Positions 46,291 to 57,073 are shown, counted from the first letter of the stretch. The stretch is 64,000 bases of DNA from Castanea sativa (GCF_040712315.1 NC_134018.1:11738835-11802834), one strand, 5' to 3'. Program-made: numbers and translations. The notes: generated from the sequence alone by a model not told the origin.

Positions 46291-49266
46291 ATGAGAACAA
46301 ACATGAATGTTGGAGCACTTGATAGGAGACAGAAGGGTGAGACAACCCTCATCCAGACCACTGACCCTAGCTCCAAAATTAGGGTACCAAGAACCCTTAA
46401 ATGGTCAGAAGTTACTTTCCCAGCCAATTGGATGTTAGAGAATGAGAACCATACTCTACAGATCCAAAACCCAACCCAGAATCCAGATCTAGAATTTGTC
46501 CACCAAATAGCCGACGGCACGGTAAGGTTAAGTTTCGATAGATCTAGGCTTAGCACTCCTCTAGATTATGAGTGTAGGCAACCTCTGGACATATCCCGGT
46601 TTAGATCTCCAACCGATCTACATCAGCCCTGTAGGCAGTCACCCATCTATCTTAGAAATAGACCAGCATCCCAGTGTAGTTCAACCAGACCTCTAGGATC
46701 ACCTTTCCCTACGTCTAGGAGAAATTTAGGTGTTCAACTTCAGGGAGTTAGAACCGATTCCCAACTCACCACACCTTGCTACACAGCCAAACAAGATTCG
46801 ATTGTCAATGAGGAAGACGATCGTGAGCAATCCCCTCCATCCCCATCTGGAACTGATATGGAACAGCCTCCAGATCAGCAAGAGGAATCTCTAAATATCT
46901 TAGTCCTAAACAGAGAATTCGTTCCTGACCTAGAAGAATTAGGTAAGGAGTTTAGTTCTGAGGAAAACAGGACTAAAAGAGAAGCCTACAAAGCCAATTA
47001 TACCAGAGATCAAAAAGAAAAAGTATTTGAAGCATGGACGGCATTCATGAGGGAAATATCCCGTAATGTCCCCTTTTTCATATACTTCGAAAGGTATTTT
47101 GGCCAGCACAAGCAGTTTTATGTCCTCACCAGAGCCTGGACCATAGAAGGACCCAATGCAACCAAAGATATTGTAAGGTCTAGCCATCCACCCCTTGAAG
47201 CCATAACCTTCAACCATCGCAAGACGGAGATAATAGCCTCTCCCTTCAAAGCCACAACAGATAGGCATCAACCTGTTGACAAGGTTATTGAGCAAAACAA
47301 CTATACCAACCAGTGTCTAAATGTCATAGGAAAACAGCTTGACAGGATAGAAGATAGGATCGATAACAAGGTCATCCTCCAGCCAGGAAGCTCTAGTAAG
47401 CCGATCCAAGCCTTAGAAAAACCTTTAGTCAAGTTACCCACAATTAGACACACCAGCCTTAGTTATCCTAAGGATAAGACAGCCTTAGAAATAGTTGCCC
47501 AGAGGTTAGAAGAACTTGTAAAGAAGGAACCAGCCACCCTTTTATCAATGAATGTTCTAGACATCCAAATAGCCTCTAGCAGTTCTAGCCAAACCTCTGA
47601 CCAGGAGTTTGAACAATTAGAAAACCAGTTTCAGGATTTAGAGGTAAAACGGCTTTACCACCCTGATCCAACCAGCTCAACCAAGAATTGGTACCCTAGA
47701 CCTTCACCCCCTGACCTCCGGTACGAGGAAAGGAATGTTAGTAACCAATTCTCAGTATCTTCTGGTAGACTCTATGAATGGAACATAGATGGTTTATCAG
47801 AACAGGAAATCCTAAACAAAATCCAGCATATGACTATGGTAGCCAACAACTACCTGGACGAAGGCCGTCCCCATAAAGAAGTCATTGAAATGATGGCATT
47901 AGGATTCACAGGTAAACTCCAGCAATGGTGGAACAATTGCCTTACTGAAGTGTCTAAAGAGGACATCAAGTACGCCATCCAGAAAGATGAGGAAGGAAAC
48001 CCCATCATCAATGAAATAGAACAAGGAATTCCTGATGGAGTCAATACCCTGATTTATACAATCATGAAACATTTCATAGGAAAACCCAGCAATATCACAG
48101 CTAGGATTTATGAGCAGCTGAGTAACCTTAGGTGTAAAACCCTAGGAGATTACAAGTGGTATGAAGATGTCTTTACCACTAGGGTCATGCACAGAAGAGA
48201 TTGTAACTCTCCATTCTGGAAAGAGAAATTTATTAATGGCTTACCAACCCTCTTCAGCCAGAAGGTCAAGGAAACCCTTTGCAGCCCCTTAGGTGTCATA
48301 GATTATGATAACCTAACCTATGGAGACATCTCTAGCACCATTCGAAGTGAAGGGATGAAGATGTGCAGAGATCTTAAAATCCAAAGCCATATCAACAAGA
48401 ACAAAGCCAAGTACGAAATAGGACATTTCTGTACACAATATGGCTTACCCTCAGTCAAACCTTCCAAGAGGAAATCCAAGCACAAAGGAAAGGAATCCTT
48501 TGAGAAATCCTATAGGAAGAGAGCACCCAAGTATTATAGAAAACAGAAGTACAAGACTGATGATTTCTATAAGAAAGGAAAATTCAAGGAACCCATTTCA
48601 CAAGCATCTGGCAAATGCTACAACTGTGGAAAGAAAGGTCATTTCAAGAGTGAGTGTAGAGCTAAGGCCAAATCCCTTATCAATACCCTCATTAGTGACC
48701 AACCCAGCAAAAATGAGATCTTCAAGTTACTTGAACTTGATCGCTCAGATAGTGAATCATTCAGCAGTGCTAGTGACAGTGAGCTTAGGCAGATATACAG
48801 GTCATCCTCTGATTCCTCTAGTACCAGTACCTCTAGTGGCCCGGATGAACCCACACCATGCAAAGATGGTTGTTGTAGGAACAAAACCATCAATGTGTTG
48901 AACAGGCAAGAAGAACTTCTTTTAGATCTCATAGAGGCTATAGAAGATCCTGTCATCAAAGCTCAAAAGCTTACCCTTTTCCATCAGACGCTAGTAAAGG
49001 AAACTAGCAAACCTGCCCTCAAGATCCAGCAACCCAAGGTAGATTTAGAGCAAATCTACAATAGGTTTACCCAGTCCAAGAAGGAAGTTACAGTCAACAA
49101 CCTTCAAAGAGAAATTAAGGAAACCAAATCAGAAGTTAGAACCCTGAAGCAAGAATTAACCATTCTTAGGGTCAATTATGATCTTCTTAATCGAAGAATC
49201 CAACTTTTGGAAAACACTTCTCATCAAAGCAATGAGGAAGGTCCTTCAAATGATGAAGTTGACTAG
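46291..49266 (+). CDS. Component B coat protein with zinc knuckle and coiled-coil linker
   Basis: 991 open residues in the same register as the movement protein. After an ~200-residue disordered stretch, a region around KVFEAWTAFMREISRN (about 47020-47070) and the coat core LQQWWNNCLTEVSKEDIKYA (about 47920-47980) are seen, then a Lys-rich tract. The CCHC knuckle CYNCGKKGHFKSEC lies at 48616-48657. A coiled-coil linker (LQREIKETKSEVRTLKQEL) lies near 49100-49160. It ends at a TAG (49264-49266) where the minus copy reads through to the protease. The first ATG listed is only the first after the stop; the natural product is part of the polyprotein. Confidence 0.85.
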   Translation: MRTNMNVGALDRRQKGETTLIQTTDPSSKIRVPRTLKWSEVTFPANWMLENENHTLQIQNPTQNPDLEFVHQIADGTVRLSFDRSRLSTPLDYECRQPLDISRFRSPTDLHQPCRQSPIYLRNRPASQCSSTRPLGSPFPTSRRNLGVQLQGVRTDSQLTTPCYTAKQDSIVNEEDDREQSPPSPSGTDMEQPPDQQEESLNILVLNREFVPDLEELGKEFSSEENRTKREAYKANYTRDQKEKVFEAWTAFMREISRNVPFFIYFERYFGQHKQFYVLTRAWTIEGPNATKDIVRSSHPPLEAITFNHRKTEIIASPFKATTDRHQPVDKVIEQNNYTNQCLNVIGKQLDRIEDRIDNKVILQPGSSSKPIQALEKPLVKLPTIRHTSLSYPKDKTALEIVAQRLEELVKKEPATLLSMNVLDIQIASSSSSQTSDQEFEQLENQFQDLEVKRLYHPDPTSSTKNWYPRPSPPDLRYEERNVSNQFSVSSGRLYEWNIDGLSEQEILNKIQHMTMVANNYLDEGRPHKEVIEMMALGFTGKLQQWWNNCLTEVSKEDIKYAIQKDEEGNPIINEIEQGIPDGVNTLIYTIMKHFIGKPSNITARIYEQLSNLRCKTLGDYKWYEDVFTTRVMHRRDCNSPFWKEKFINGLPTLFSQKVKETLCSPLGVIDYDNLTYGDISSTIRSEGMKMCRDLKIQSHINKNKAKYEIGHFCTQYGLPSVKPSKRKSKHKGKESFEKSYRKRAPKYYRKQKYKTDDFYKKGKFKEPISQASGKCYNCGKKGHFKSECRAKAKSLINTLISDQPSKNEIFKLLELDRSDSESFSSASDSELRQIYRSSSDSSSTSTSSGPDEPTPCKDGCCRNKTINVLNRQEELLLDLIEAIEDPVIKAQKLTLFHQTLVKETSKPALKIQQPKVDLEQIYNRFTQSKKEVTVNNLQREIKETKSEVRTLKQELTILRVNYDLLNRRIQLLENTSHQSNEEGPSNDEVD

Positions 49267-49977
49267 ACAGTTAACCCTACAGCTGACCTTATCCAGGAAC
49301 CTAGCAAAGAGTTGTTCATAGATACCATCAGCAGGATTAACTTCCATAAATGGCATTCCAAGGTCAAGATTGTCATCAGCAAAGATTTGGAATTTGAAGT
49401 CATAGCCTTAATTGATTCAGGTGCTGATCTTAATTGCATTCAAGAAGGAATCATTCCCTCCAGATACTTCAAGAAGTCTAAGGAGAGATTAACATCCGCA
49501 AGTGGCGGAAGAATGCAAATTGATTTCAATATCCCACAAGCTGAGGTTTGCCAAGGCGGCATATCCTTCATGACAAAATTTGTCCTTGTCAAAAACATGA
49601 CAGATAAAGTCATCCTAGGAAACCCTTTCTTGTGTTTATTGTATCCTTTCATCACAGACACTGAGGGAATCACAACCCATCCTTTTGGTCAGTCTGTCAA
49701 ATTTGAGTTTATGAGAAGCCCAGAACCTTGGGAGGTTTGCTCCCTCCAGAAAGCTTCTATATCAAGAACTCTCAATACTATCACCATCCTTCCATCTCAT
49801 AATCAAGCCCAGCATCTTGGTTCAACCAAAACAATTGATCATCCCTTTGACTCAAATCAATTGTCATCATGCATCCATCATGAAAATATTTGCATCTCTG
49901 CATCCATTAGTTTTAAAAGCAAAAGGGTTTTTAACAATTATTTGAAAATCTCAAATGATCCAAACCTTTCTTCGTAG
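49267..49977 (+). pseudogene. Component B aspartic protease
   Basis: Same register as the coat frame. The active-site DSG is at 49414-49422 in IALIDSGADLNCIQEG, with VILGNPFLCLLYPF after it. Over 64 residues around the active site I count 56 identical to component A, so A and B belong to the same virus group. A ~100-residue tail follows, with no resemblance to RT, ending at a TAG (49975-49977) that is open in the minus copy. Confidence 0.85.
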
Positions 49978-50019
49978 GATAAAGAGAAAGCAATATTTAA
50001 TACCACTAGTAAGTGGACG

Positions 50020-51387
50020 ATGACTTCTTCAGCTGAGAAGAAGGGCAAGGGGAAAGCACCCACAAGGGACTATCCTCAAGACAAAAGACTACCAGCGGGA
50101 CAGTCTTTTGTAAAGCATGAAGGTGCTTCCTCTACCAGCCATAGAGGAGCAACATCCCTTCAGGAATTTGTCCCTCCAACGGTGACATATTCCAGTGGTG
50201 ATATGGCTATTGTTTTACAGGAAGTTTTATCCAGGGCATTACAATTCAATAATGGAGCATACACAGACTTACCCTACTCCATTAAATGTCTTCTTGATAA
50301 CCTTCAATTTGCCTACACCAGAGAAAATCAAGACCTTTTTCAAAAAACTCTCAAAGCATTAGAAATTCACCTAGTTAACCTTGAGGCTATGAATGAAGTC
50401 TTAACCAGTCAACTCTCTAGCAAAGAGGATATCCATTCAATGGATAAAATGACTATCATGAGCACTGATTATACTAAGTTCAGTCTTAAGATTCGAACTA
50501 CTCTAAGAAGTGCTACTGCCAACTTGCCTTCAGATTTACAAACCCGTATTCTGAAGAGCAAGGCTATGAACAAAATTCTGAATCTCTGGTATGAGCATTT
50601 CAAAATATTAGTCACAACCACTATTCCTAATCCAGATGATTCGGATGACATGGATAACATCCTGGTACAAGCTGAATGGGAAGAATACTTTGGGAGCAGC
50701 TCCAGAGTATATGAAAGTAGTCATCCCTTTCCAGGACTTTTGGTCAACTATGAGGATGGAACAGACGAAGAAGAAAGAGATCCTGCTTGGCTCTCACAAA
50801 TGTTTGAATCAGGTTTCATCAGACTTATCAAGCTAACAAGTCATGACCAAATCAGCCAGCTACCACAGATCATCCAAAATGCTGTTAAACAGATCAACAG
50901 CCCTTTTGTTTCTATCAGATGTTGGAGTATGATACCAGATTGGGATAGAGAAAATTGGATGGAAGTTCATCCCTCAAAGCATCTCGTCCTCATCAATGGT
51001 TTTACTTATCAGGGCCCATGGTATGAAGGAGACACATACATTTCATACAAATACCCTAAGGCTCTGGCAGAACGCTGGAGAAATTACTTCAACAACCAAA
51101 TTATTGATATCAGCCAAGAGCTTTGGAAAGACTACCATTTTATAGGCTCTACAGACAGGATCTATGTTTTTGGGAGACGACCATATGGCTCCGCCATTAG
51201 GAATCTTAAAAAACTTGGTCCTGATAGTCCCAGAGAATTTCTTACAGGGAAAAAGCCTGTCCATGAACCACTTCTCTACTGTGGACTCTGCAACACCTAT
51301 GCCAGATATCACGAGCACGATTGCGATAACGATTCCCCGTGGGATCCTTATGATGGATATCCATCAGATGCTCCTGATACTGACTAA
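50020..51387 (+). CDS. Component B domain X, unknown ~455-residue protein in the RT position
   Basis: 455 residues, in register with the protease frame and only 42 nt behind it. N-terminus Lys/Pro-rich (MTSSAEKKGKGKAPTRD), then a helical-looking part (VLSRALQFNNGAYTDL, IKCLLDNLQFAYTRE, LFQKTLKALEIHLVNLEA), an aromatic middle (SIRCWSMIPDWDRENWMEV, HLVLINGFTYQGPW) and a C-terminal Cys/His cluster CGLCNTYARYHEHDC followed by an acidic DNDSPWDPYDGYPSDAPD tail. The Cys/His cluster could bind zinc. None of the RT or RNase H motifs are present. It is uninterrupted although neighbours carry stops. I do not recognise it. The downstream ORF of component A sits in the same relative place. Confidence 0.75.
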   Translation: MTSSAEKKGKGKAPTRDYPQDKRLPAGQSFVKHEGASSTSHRGATSLQEFVPPTVTYSSGDMAIVLQEVLSRALQFNNGAYTDLPYSIKCLLDNLQFAYTRENQDLFQKTLKALEIHLVNLEAMNEVLTSQLSSKEDIHSMDKMTIMSTDYTKFSLKIRTTLRSATANLPSDLQTRILKSKAMNKILNLWYEHFKILVTTTIPNPDDSDDMDNILVQAEWEEYFGSSSRVYESSHPFPGLLVNYEDGTDEEERDPAWLSQMFESGFIRLIKLTSHDQISQLPQIIQNAVKQINSPFVSIRCWSMIPDWDRENWMEVHPSKHLVLINGFTYQGPWYEGDTYISYKYPKALAERWRNYFNNQIIDISQELWKDYHFIGSTDRIYVFGRRPYGSAIRNLKKLGPDSPREFLTGKKPVHEPLLYCGLCNTYARYHEHDCDNDSPWDPYDGYPSDAPDTD

Positions 51388-51968
51388 AGCATCCTGACTC
51401 AAGCAACTCAGGATAAGATCACAGTCCGGTTACTATTCAAAATCAGCACCAGCCACTGATATGAACAGTACTCGCATCATGAACAGTACCAACACCCAGC
51501 AGATTCCCCAACAGGTTACTATTTCAACAGTAACCGAATCCAGAAAAGCAAGGGGACAAATCACTGTAGCATGAACAGTGAAAGTTTTACTGTTCACCGA
51601 CACAATCATCCGGAGTTCCTGTTGCTTTCGGTGGAAACAACTTTCACCTCAGTAAAAGCAATTTACTCTCCGTAATTTCAGCAATCCCCAGCCAGCATCC
51701 AAGGCTCCCTCCAGCCTATATAAGGAAGTCATTTCTCCATTCTGAGGCAAGTCCAATTTTGTGAGAAAACAAGGTCCAGTCTTGAGAGCACCAGCAACTC
51801 CAAAATTCCCTCCTCTTCCAGCCAAGAGTTTAATTTTCAGTTGTAGTCCAATGACTCAGTCAAAATACCTCAGTCGGTATTAGTCATTGTAATCAAATAG
51901 CCTCAGTCGGCTTTCATTTGTATTATCTTCCGCATATTGGCCTCAGTCGGCCTTAGCCCTGTAACTTA
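51388..51968 (+). promoter_or_regulatory. 3' region and promoter of component B
   Basis: TATATAA at 51717-51723, inside CCTATATAAGGAAGTCATTTC, closely resembles the caulimovirus 35S core promoter. Downstream, CTCAGTCGG-type strings recur (about 51875-51955). Upstream, several GAACAGT / ACAGTAAC strings occur between 51460 and 51600. In a circular genome this region would drive the RNA that begins here and passes through the leader. Confidence 0.7.
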
Positions 51969-51989
51969 TATATATATATATATATATAT
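51967..51989. repeat. (TA)n tract at the right edge of the viral cluster
   Basis: The viral 3' end merges with the TA repeat at CTTATATA, leaving no host sequence between. Confidence 0.9.
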
Positions 51990-52869
51990 TCTATTTAGCA
52001 CATAAGTATGACTATGATGGGAGGGGCAAGAATTTGGAATGGAAGAACACAACTATCATTTTCTGCCACAAAAAAATAAGGACAATATTTGTAAAAGCTA
52101 AGACCTTAATGTCATAGTTTGTCTGTAGAGGTGTCCACTGCACTTTTAATATGTGCAAAATTTAAAACACAGCAACATCCTTTTGGCAAAAAGAAAGCAT
52201 CTATTAGTCAATTTCCACTCTCAATGGGAATTGAACATGGTAGGTTCAGTTACCTTTTATATTTCATTTCATAAAGCTGTAATTGAAAATTCAAGAACCA
52301 ACACATTCATGATAACGCAACCTGGTCATATAGCATCTGTACAACAATTTGTACATGCATAAAAAAACTCCTACTTATAATGCGTGCATCCATGAACATA
52401 TATACAAAGGCTTACACAGAATGCAAAATAACATGGAGGGGAAAAGGTTCCAGTTATTCATATAATTAAAGTTGACCAAATAAACTAAAGCAACCAAATT
52501 GTATATATATAGAATATCACAATCTCACAATGGCTTAAAAGCAACATAATTGATAAGTTTCACAGCAGTTTACTTCCATATGCATTACATCAATATCTTA
52601 GTTCATTCGAGTTCCACATATGTTATATATAAACTAAGAGCTGTTCATTTAAATATCTAATGGCCAACAGTAGCAACATAGTATAATCTGAATTTAATGA
52701 GAAATATATAATATGGACATAACATTTTTCACAACTGTTGATATAATTTGTTATGATTGAAACAACGTTACTTTCACTAGTGTTTGTCACTAACAACACT
52801 TCTATATGCACAAATTATAATAAACCATGTCAGAAGTTATGTAATGTTGTCCATAGTACTTATTGTGAT
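51990..52869. other. Intergenic DNA
   Basis: No gene or repeat recognised. May include the former 3' UTR of the F-box pseudogene. Confidence 0.55.
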
Positions 52870-55414
52870 TTAATTGATTGATATCTGCAGAGTTGAGGAG
52901 GCTATTGGGAATGCCAGCATCCCATTAGCTCTTGCTCGGTATAAGTTCTCATTTCCACCATTACCATCCTCTTCCTTTGAAACAGTAACATACATGTGTT
53001 GCAAAACCTTGCCATAGATAATCAAGCGGCCTAGCAAGCATAGTTCATGCAATGTCCCCTTAAAGCCTTTTACCTCCACAACCTTGAGACTTTGACGACT
53101 CATGTGTATCTAATGGAGCGCTCAAGCCAGAACCTATCAAGGTTTTCGCCCTCGACAAGAGAGGAGTAATCCTAAAACAAAGGAATATTATACGTCAAGA
53201 TTTAAGTTCAAGGTGAAAAATATGTATGCTGTGTATATATTTGAATGTTCTTATTGATACTCACATAAAAAATTCTTCCCGGGCCTATATCCAATGTAAG
53301 AGTCTCCAGATAAGGTGAGCTGTTAAGGAAGAATACGATTTCCGAAGAATTCATATGGATGCATAAAAGTCTTCAATATCAAGTGTCTTATGTTCATGTC
53401 GATCATACTCATACTCCATCCGCAGTGGTTCATCTCCATGGGGAATGCTGTAGTAAACGCACATATGGAAAAGGCCAGGGTTGTTAGTTAATCAACTTTC
53501 ACATTCTTGTTTACTTTCTACTTTTGCTTTTGCAGTTTTCGTAGAAACTCAGCCTCCACGCTATTTAACATAAGCCTCTACCGTGTGAACAAGTTGAAAT
53601 ACTATGTTCCATAGTAGCTATACCATTTTTTTTTTTTTTTTTTTTTAATTTTATTTTTATGATTGATGTAGAACGAAAGAAAAAAATTTCGCTAAATAGA
53701 GATATCGTGAAAACAATATGCAAGAAATTCGAAAAGTAGTACTAGAAATTATTGTAACAAATAATAAAATCATATAAAATTTGGCGATATAAAAGGAATC
53801 ACTGTGAGAATCACAAGATTTGAAACTCATCGTCTTATGACATGAAGACATATATTGTATTTCACGCAAATTCATTCGGTTAAGCTTTCAATTAGTCAAA
53901 TTTGTTATTTATGATCATTTTGGTTTACGGTTGTTAATTCAAAAGTCATAATTTGGTCACATTTGTTCTCAAACATTTCCCAAAGTCCATATAATTTGAT
54001 TATGTAATTTTCTCAAAATTTTCTTTTTTATAAATTTTCCCTATTTTCTAGCTTAATCATGCTTAATACGAATTAGGATTTTCTAGGGTTTTGTAAGGAT
54101 CTCCTAGCTGCCCTAAGATTTATTTAATGTTTATATTGTGAGTTGTAGTGTTCTAGGCAATTCGAAATTTGATCAATAATAACTTTAGAGAGGTTTTCTC
54201 CTTTTCTTTTCAATAGTATTCAAAAGACCACTTGTGGATTCATGAGTTACTTTCTTAAGAGAGATGTTTTTTGGTTTCTTGAGACTTTCCGTTTTCGCCA
54301 GTTTAGTTTAAAAACCTAGCTTAAAATTGATTTCCACGTACACAATAGTAACTTTTGCAATTATTATCTTTATTTTAGGACACGTGATCATTCGTGCTCT
54401 CTCTCTCTCTCTCTCTCTCCTTTTTCTTTAGTATCTTTCTATACCAAGATACTTGGAACTCAACAGACAATTCATAGTATTTTCAATGAACATGTCTACT
54501 GGTCAAACTCCACTCCCATAACTATTGAATTATCAACAAGGAAAAGAGTGCCTTTGTAAAATTTATTATTTCCCTTAAATTTAACTAACCTTCCTTTTGT
54601 AATATTTTGAACTTTCAAGTATGATACGACTTTGAGTGATGTTCTTGTATTTTATTCGTCACCTTTCTCTTTCCCTCCTCTCTTTTTTCCTCTTCATTTT
54701 CTTTTATTGCCTATTGCAAGAAACGAATTAATCTCTATGAGGTTAGGGTTTATGCAACAATTTCACTTGAAAAGGGATAACCCACCTCTCTCCTATTACT
54801 TGCAAATAAAATACCGGAGGATACCAAATGAACAAACAAAGGGCTTCTTGTTAAGACGTAAGTAAGATGTACAGAAGATGTTCAAGCAATGAAAATAGAT
54901 GTGTAATTCCAATTGTTTTATTTGCATATATTGAAAGAACAAGTTGATAGTAGACTACATATATAGAGATGCCAAAAAAAATGAACATTAGTTTTCTCAC
55001 AAAATCAAAATCAAAAGAATATCAAGTCAAATTCATGATGCCCTAGAGAGATACAATTTGAAGTACTACTATACACCAGGTATATATCATATGCTTAAAA
55101 GAATAGATAATTTGAGATAATAATAAAAAATTTGAATATAACTGCATATTACTGTTCAATAGTATATATTAATTTATGTAAAGAGATCAAACCTGAAGCA
55201 TAAAGCTGCAAATAGTCAAAACCTTGATTGGATAAAGTTGTAGAAGGAGTTTATAGATCGCATCAAACTCAATGTTCTTTGTTTCATGCCGTATGTAGCG
55301 CCAACGCTTGGACAAAACGCTAGTCCTTGCGGCTTCTTTGAAGGGAAGGAAAGAGATGATGATCAGGATCAAATGCTCATTTAACGTTCTGAACATGTCC
55401 AAGTTATCAGCCAT
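52870..55414 (-). pseudogene. F-box/FBD-type protein pseudogene
   Basis: The first exon (55414-55193, minus) encodes 74 residues with a clear F-box (LNEHLILIIISFLPFKEAA, TSVLSKRWRYI), the part that binds the SKP1 subunit of SCF ubiquitin ligases. It then jumps to VLTICSFMLQ, skipping most of the leucine-rich repeat region usual in this family. After a ~1.7-kb intron, exon 53447-53265 has NIRHLILKTFMHPYEF and FFLNSSPYLETLTLDIGPG in different frames. The last exon (from 53171) shows SLVEGENLDRFWLE, then LKVVEVKGFKGTLHEL after another frame change. The internal loss and at least two frameshifts make it non-functional. The intron part at about 53880-54360 may hold a fragment of a copia-like LTR (low confidence). 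Confidence 0.8.
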
Positions 55415-56388
55415 GGCTATGGAGATATCAGTGTGGTTGCTGTGATGATGAGTTTCTTAGATAATATCTAAGAAGTAATTTTCAAGAAGGGTTTGATGGG
55501 ATTTGTATTGGTAAAGCCAGAGACCGATGGTTGCACTGTTTGGATTATAGTGGGTTTTGGCGAAGGTTTTTACTTCTACCAAACCAAAGAGCATATGTGG
55601 AAGATGTGAGGTGTGTAATTGTAACTGAAAAAAAAAAAAAAAAAAACGGTAGAAGATTTTTTTTTTTTTCAATTGATCCATATGCAATTTTTACACCCAA
55701 ATATCTCGAAATACATTTTTATGCATGAAGTTTTCAAACAATACAACTTTTTCTTTTTCTTTTTTGATAAATACAAAAGAAGACAACTAAACATTTAAGG
55801 TTGTAATGCAAAATAAATAAATATATAGCCTTTTTTGGAAACCACGGTGTCCCTTTTTTTCCCCTCTTTAAATTTTTTTTTTTTTGGAGAAAATTTTTTA
55901 ATGTATTTTGGGGGGAAAAAAGTAGTAAATATTTGTTTTACCGGTGAATATAACTCAAAAGATATGTTTATTTTCAGCAAAAAAGATATGTTTATATAGT
56001 TAATACTCAAAAATATTTTTGTATGTTTAATAATAATAAGAAGTCACCTCAATTGTACTTAGAAAACAACATGTAATGACTCAATGTTACCCTAATTTTT
56101 TTAGTAGAGTTTATGGTGTGTTTTTTAGTTAGAACTTCATTTCCACTTCTTTGTGTGTATGTTTGTTTTTCAAAACAACTCGTAATAACTCAATGTCATA
56201 TATCTGTATATAATATGGAGTTACATTTGGTGGTAAAAATAAGAAACATTTCATATCTTAGTGAATTTAGTGTTTTACCGTTTCTACTGCTAGGCAACAA
56301 AAAATAGAGGTAGAGAAAGTGAGATTAAGCTGTTTAGTATTAACTTATTTTACTTTTTACTGAAAATATAATAAAATATACTTCTATT

Positions 56389-56452
<64 letters not shown>

Positions 56453-57073
56453 AACTCAAGTCAAACCAACACTTAGATTGAGATTAAGAAAGCTGATATG
56501 AGGCACTCAAGCATCATATTTCAGCACCACACTTGTTTGGTGTGCTCTTTGAAAGCAAGAATCATTGTTAAAATTTATGGTTGGGTTTAGAAATGCAGAT
56601 AGGGTGGGACGCTAATAAACTCAAATTAAGAAATAAATAAAAAACTAAATTTTTTGATTGATAGTAATTGAAAATATTTAAGTTTGATTTATAAAAAAAT
56701 AGAATCTTTTACATTAATCATTCCCATAACTTTATTTTTTTGGAGTTTGTGATATACTTTTTCTGTTAAACCTCGTTCCTTTTTTCTTTTGTGTGTGATT
56801 ATTTTCTATAAAAAAAAAAGCTCCTTTTCTCTTTTGTGTGGGAGATTATTTTCTCAAAAGAAAAAAGTCGTGATATTTTTGACATAATAGATTGCCGTTT
56901 TCTCTCAAATCTCAAGATACATTGCCAATTATTACGATAATTTTAAGGAAAAATATTAAATACGTAGCTAGCTAGTTAGTCTTACTTGTTATCGAAACTT
57001 TAAAACCAAAACAATTAATTGCTTGTGTATAATATCAACATTATTCATGAAATGTCAACTATGCTTACATTTC
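55415..57073. other. Intergenic AT-rich DNA
   Basis: No gene recognised. Contains poly-A/poly-T runs near 55627-55672 and a long TA microsatellite at 56393-56449. Confidence 0.6.
56393..56449. repeat. (TA)n microsatellite
   Basis: About 57 bp of uninterrupted TA repeats. Confidence 0.95.

Larger units (their letters stand above)
45495..51968 (+). mobile_element. Endogenous pararetrovirus, component B, plus-strand copy (RT-less, nearly full)
   Basis: Starts inside the leader at GTAAGGGTGG, lacking the primer site and ~430 bp of leader. It runs through movement protein, full coat protein, zinc knuckle, protease, domain X and the 3' region, ending CTGTAACTTA directly against a TA microsatellite. 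The coding frame from 45664 to 51387 stays in one register, broken by three stops (46282, 49264 and 49975) and no frameshift that I can see. No RT or RNase H motif occurs anywhere in it. Confidence 0.9.

Noticed and set aside
48440..48901. 153-residue frame overlapping the coat protein C-terminus, also seen in part at 42842-43135
   Set aside because: It is an alternative frame through a Lys/Ser-rich stretch with few stop opportunities; the coat frame carries the zinc knuckle and explains the conservation.
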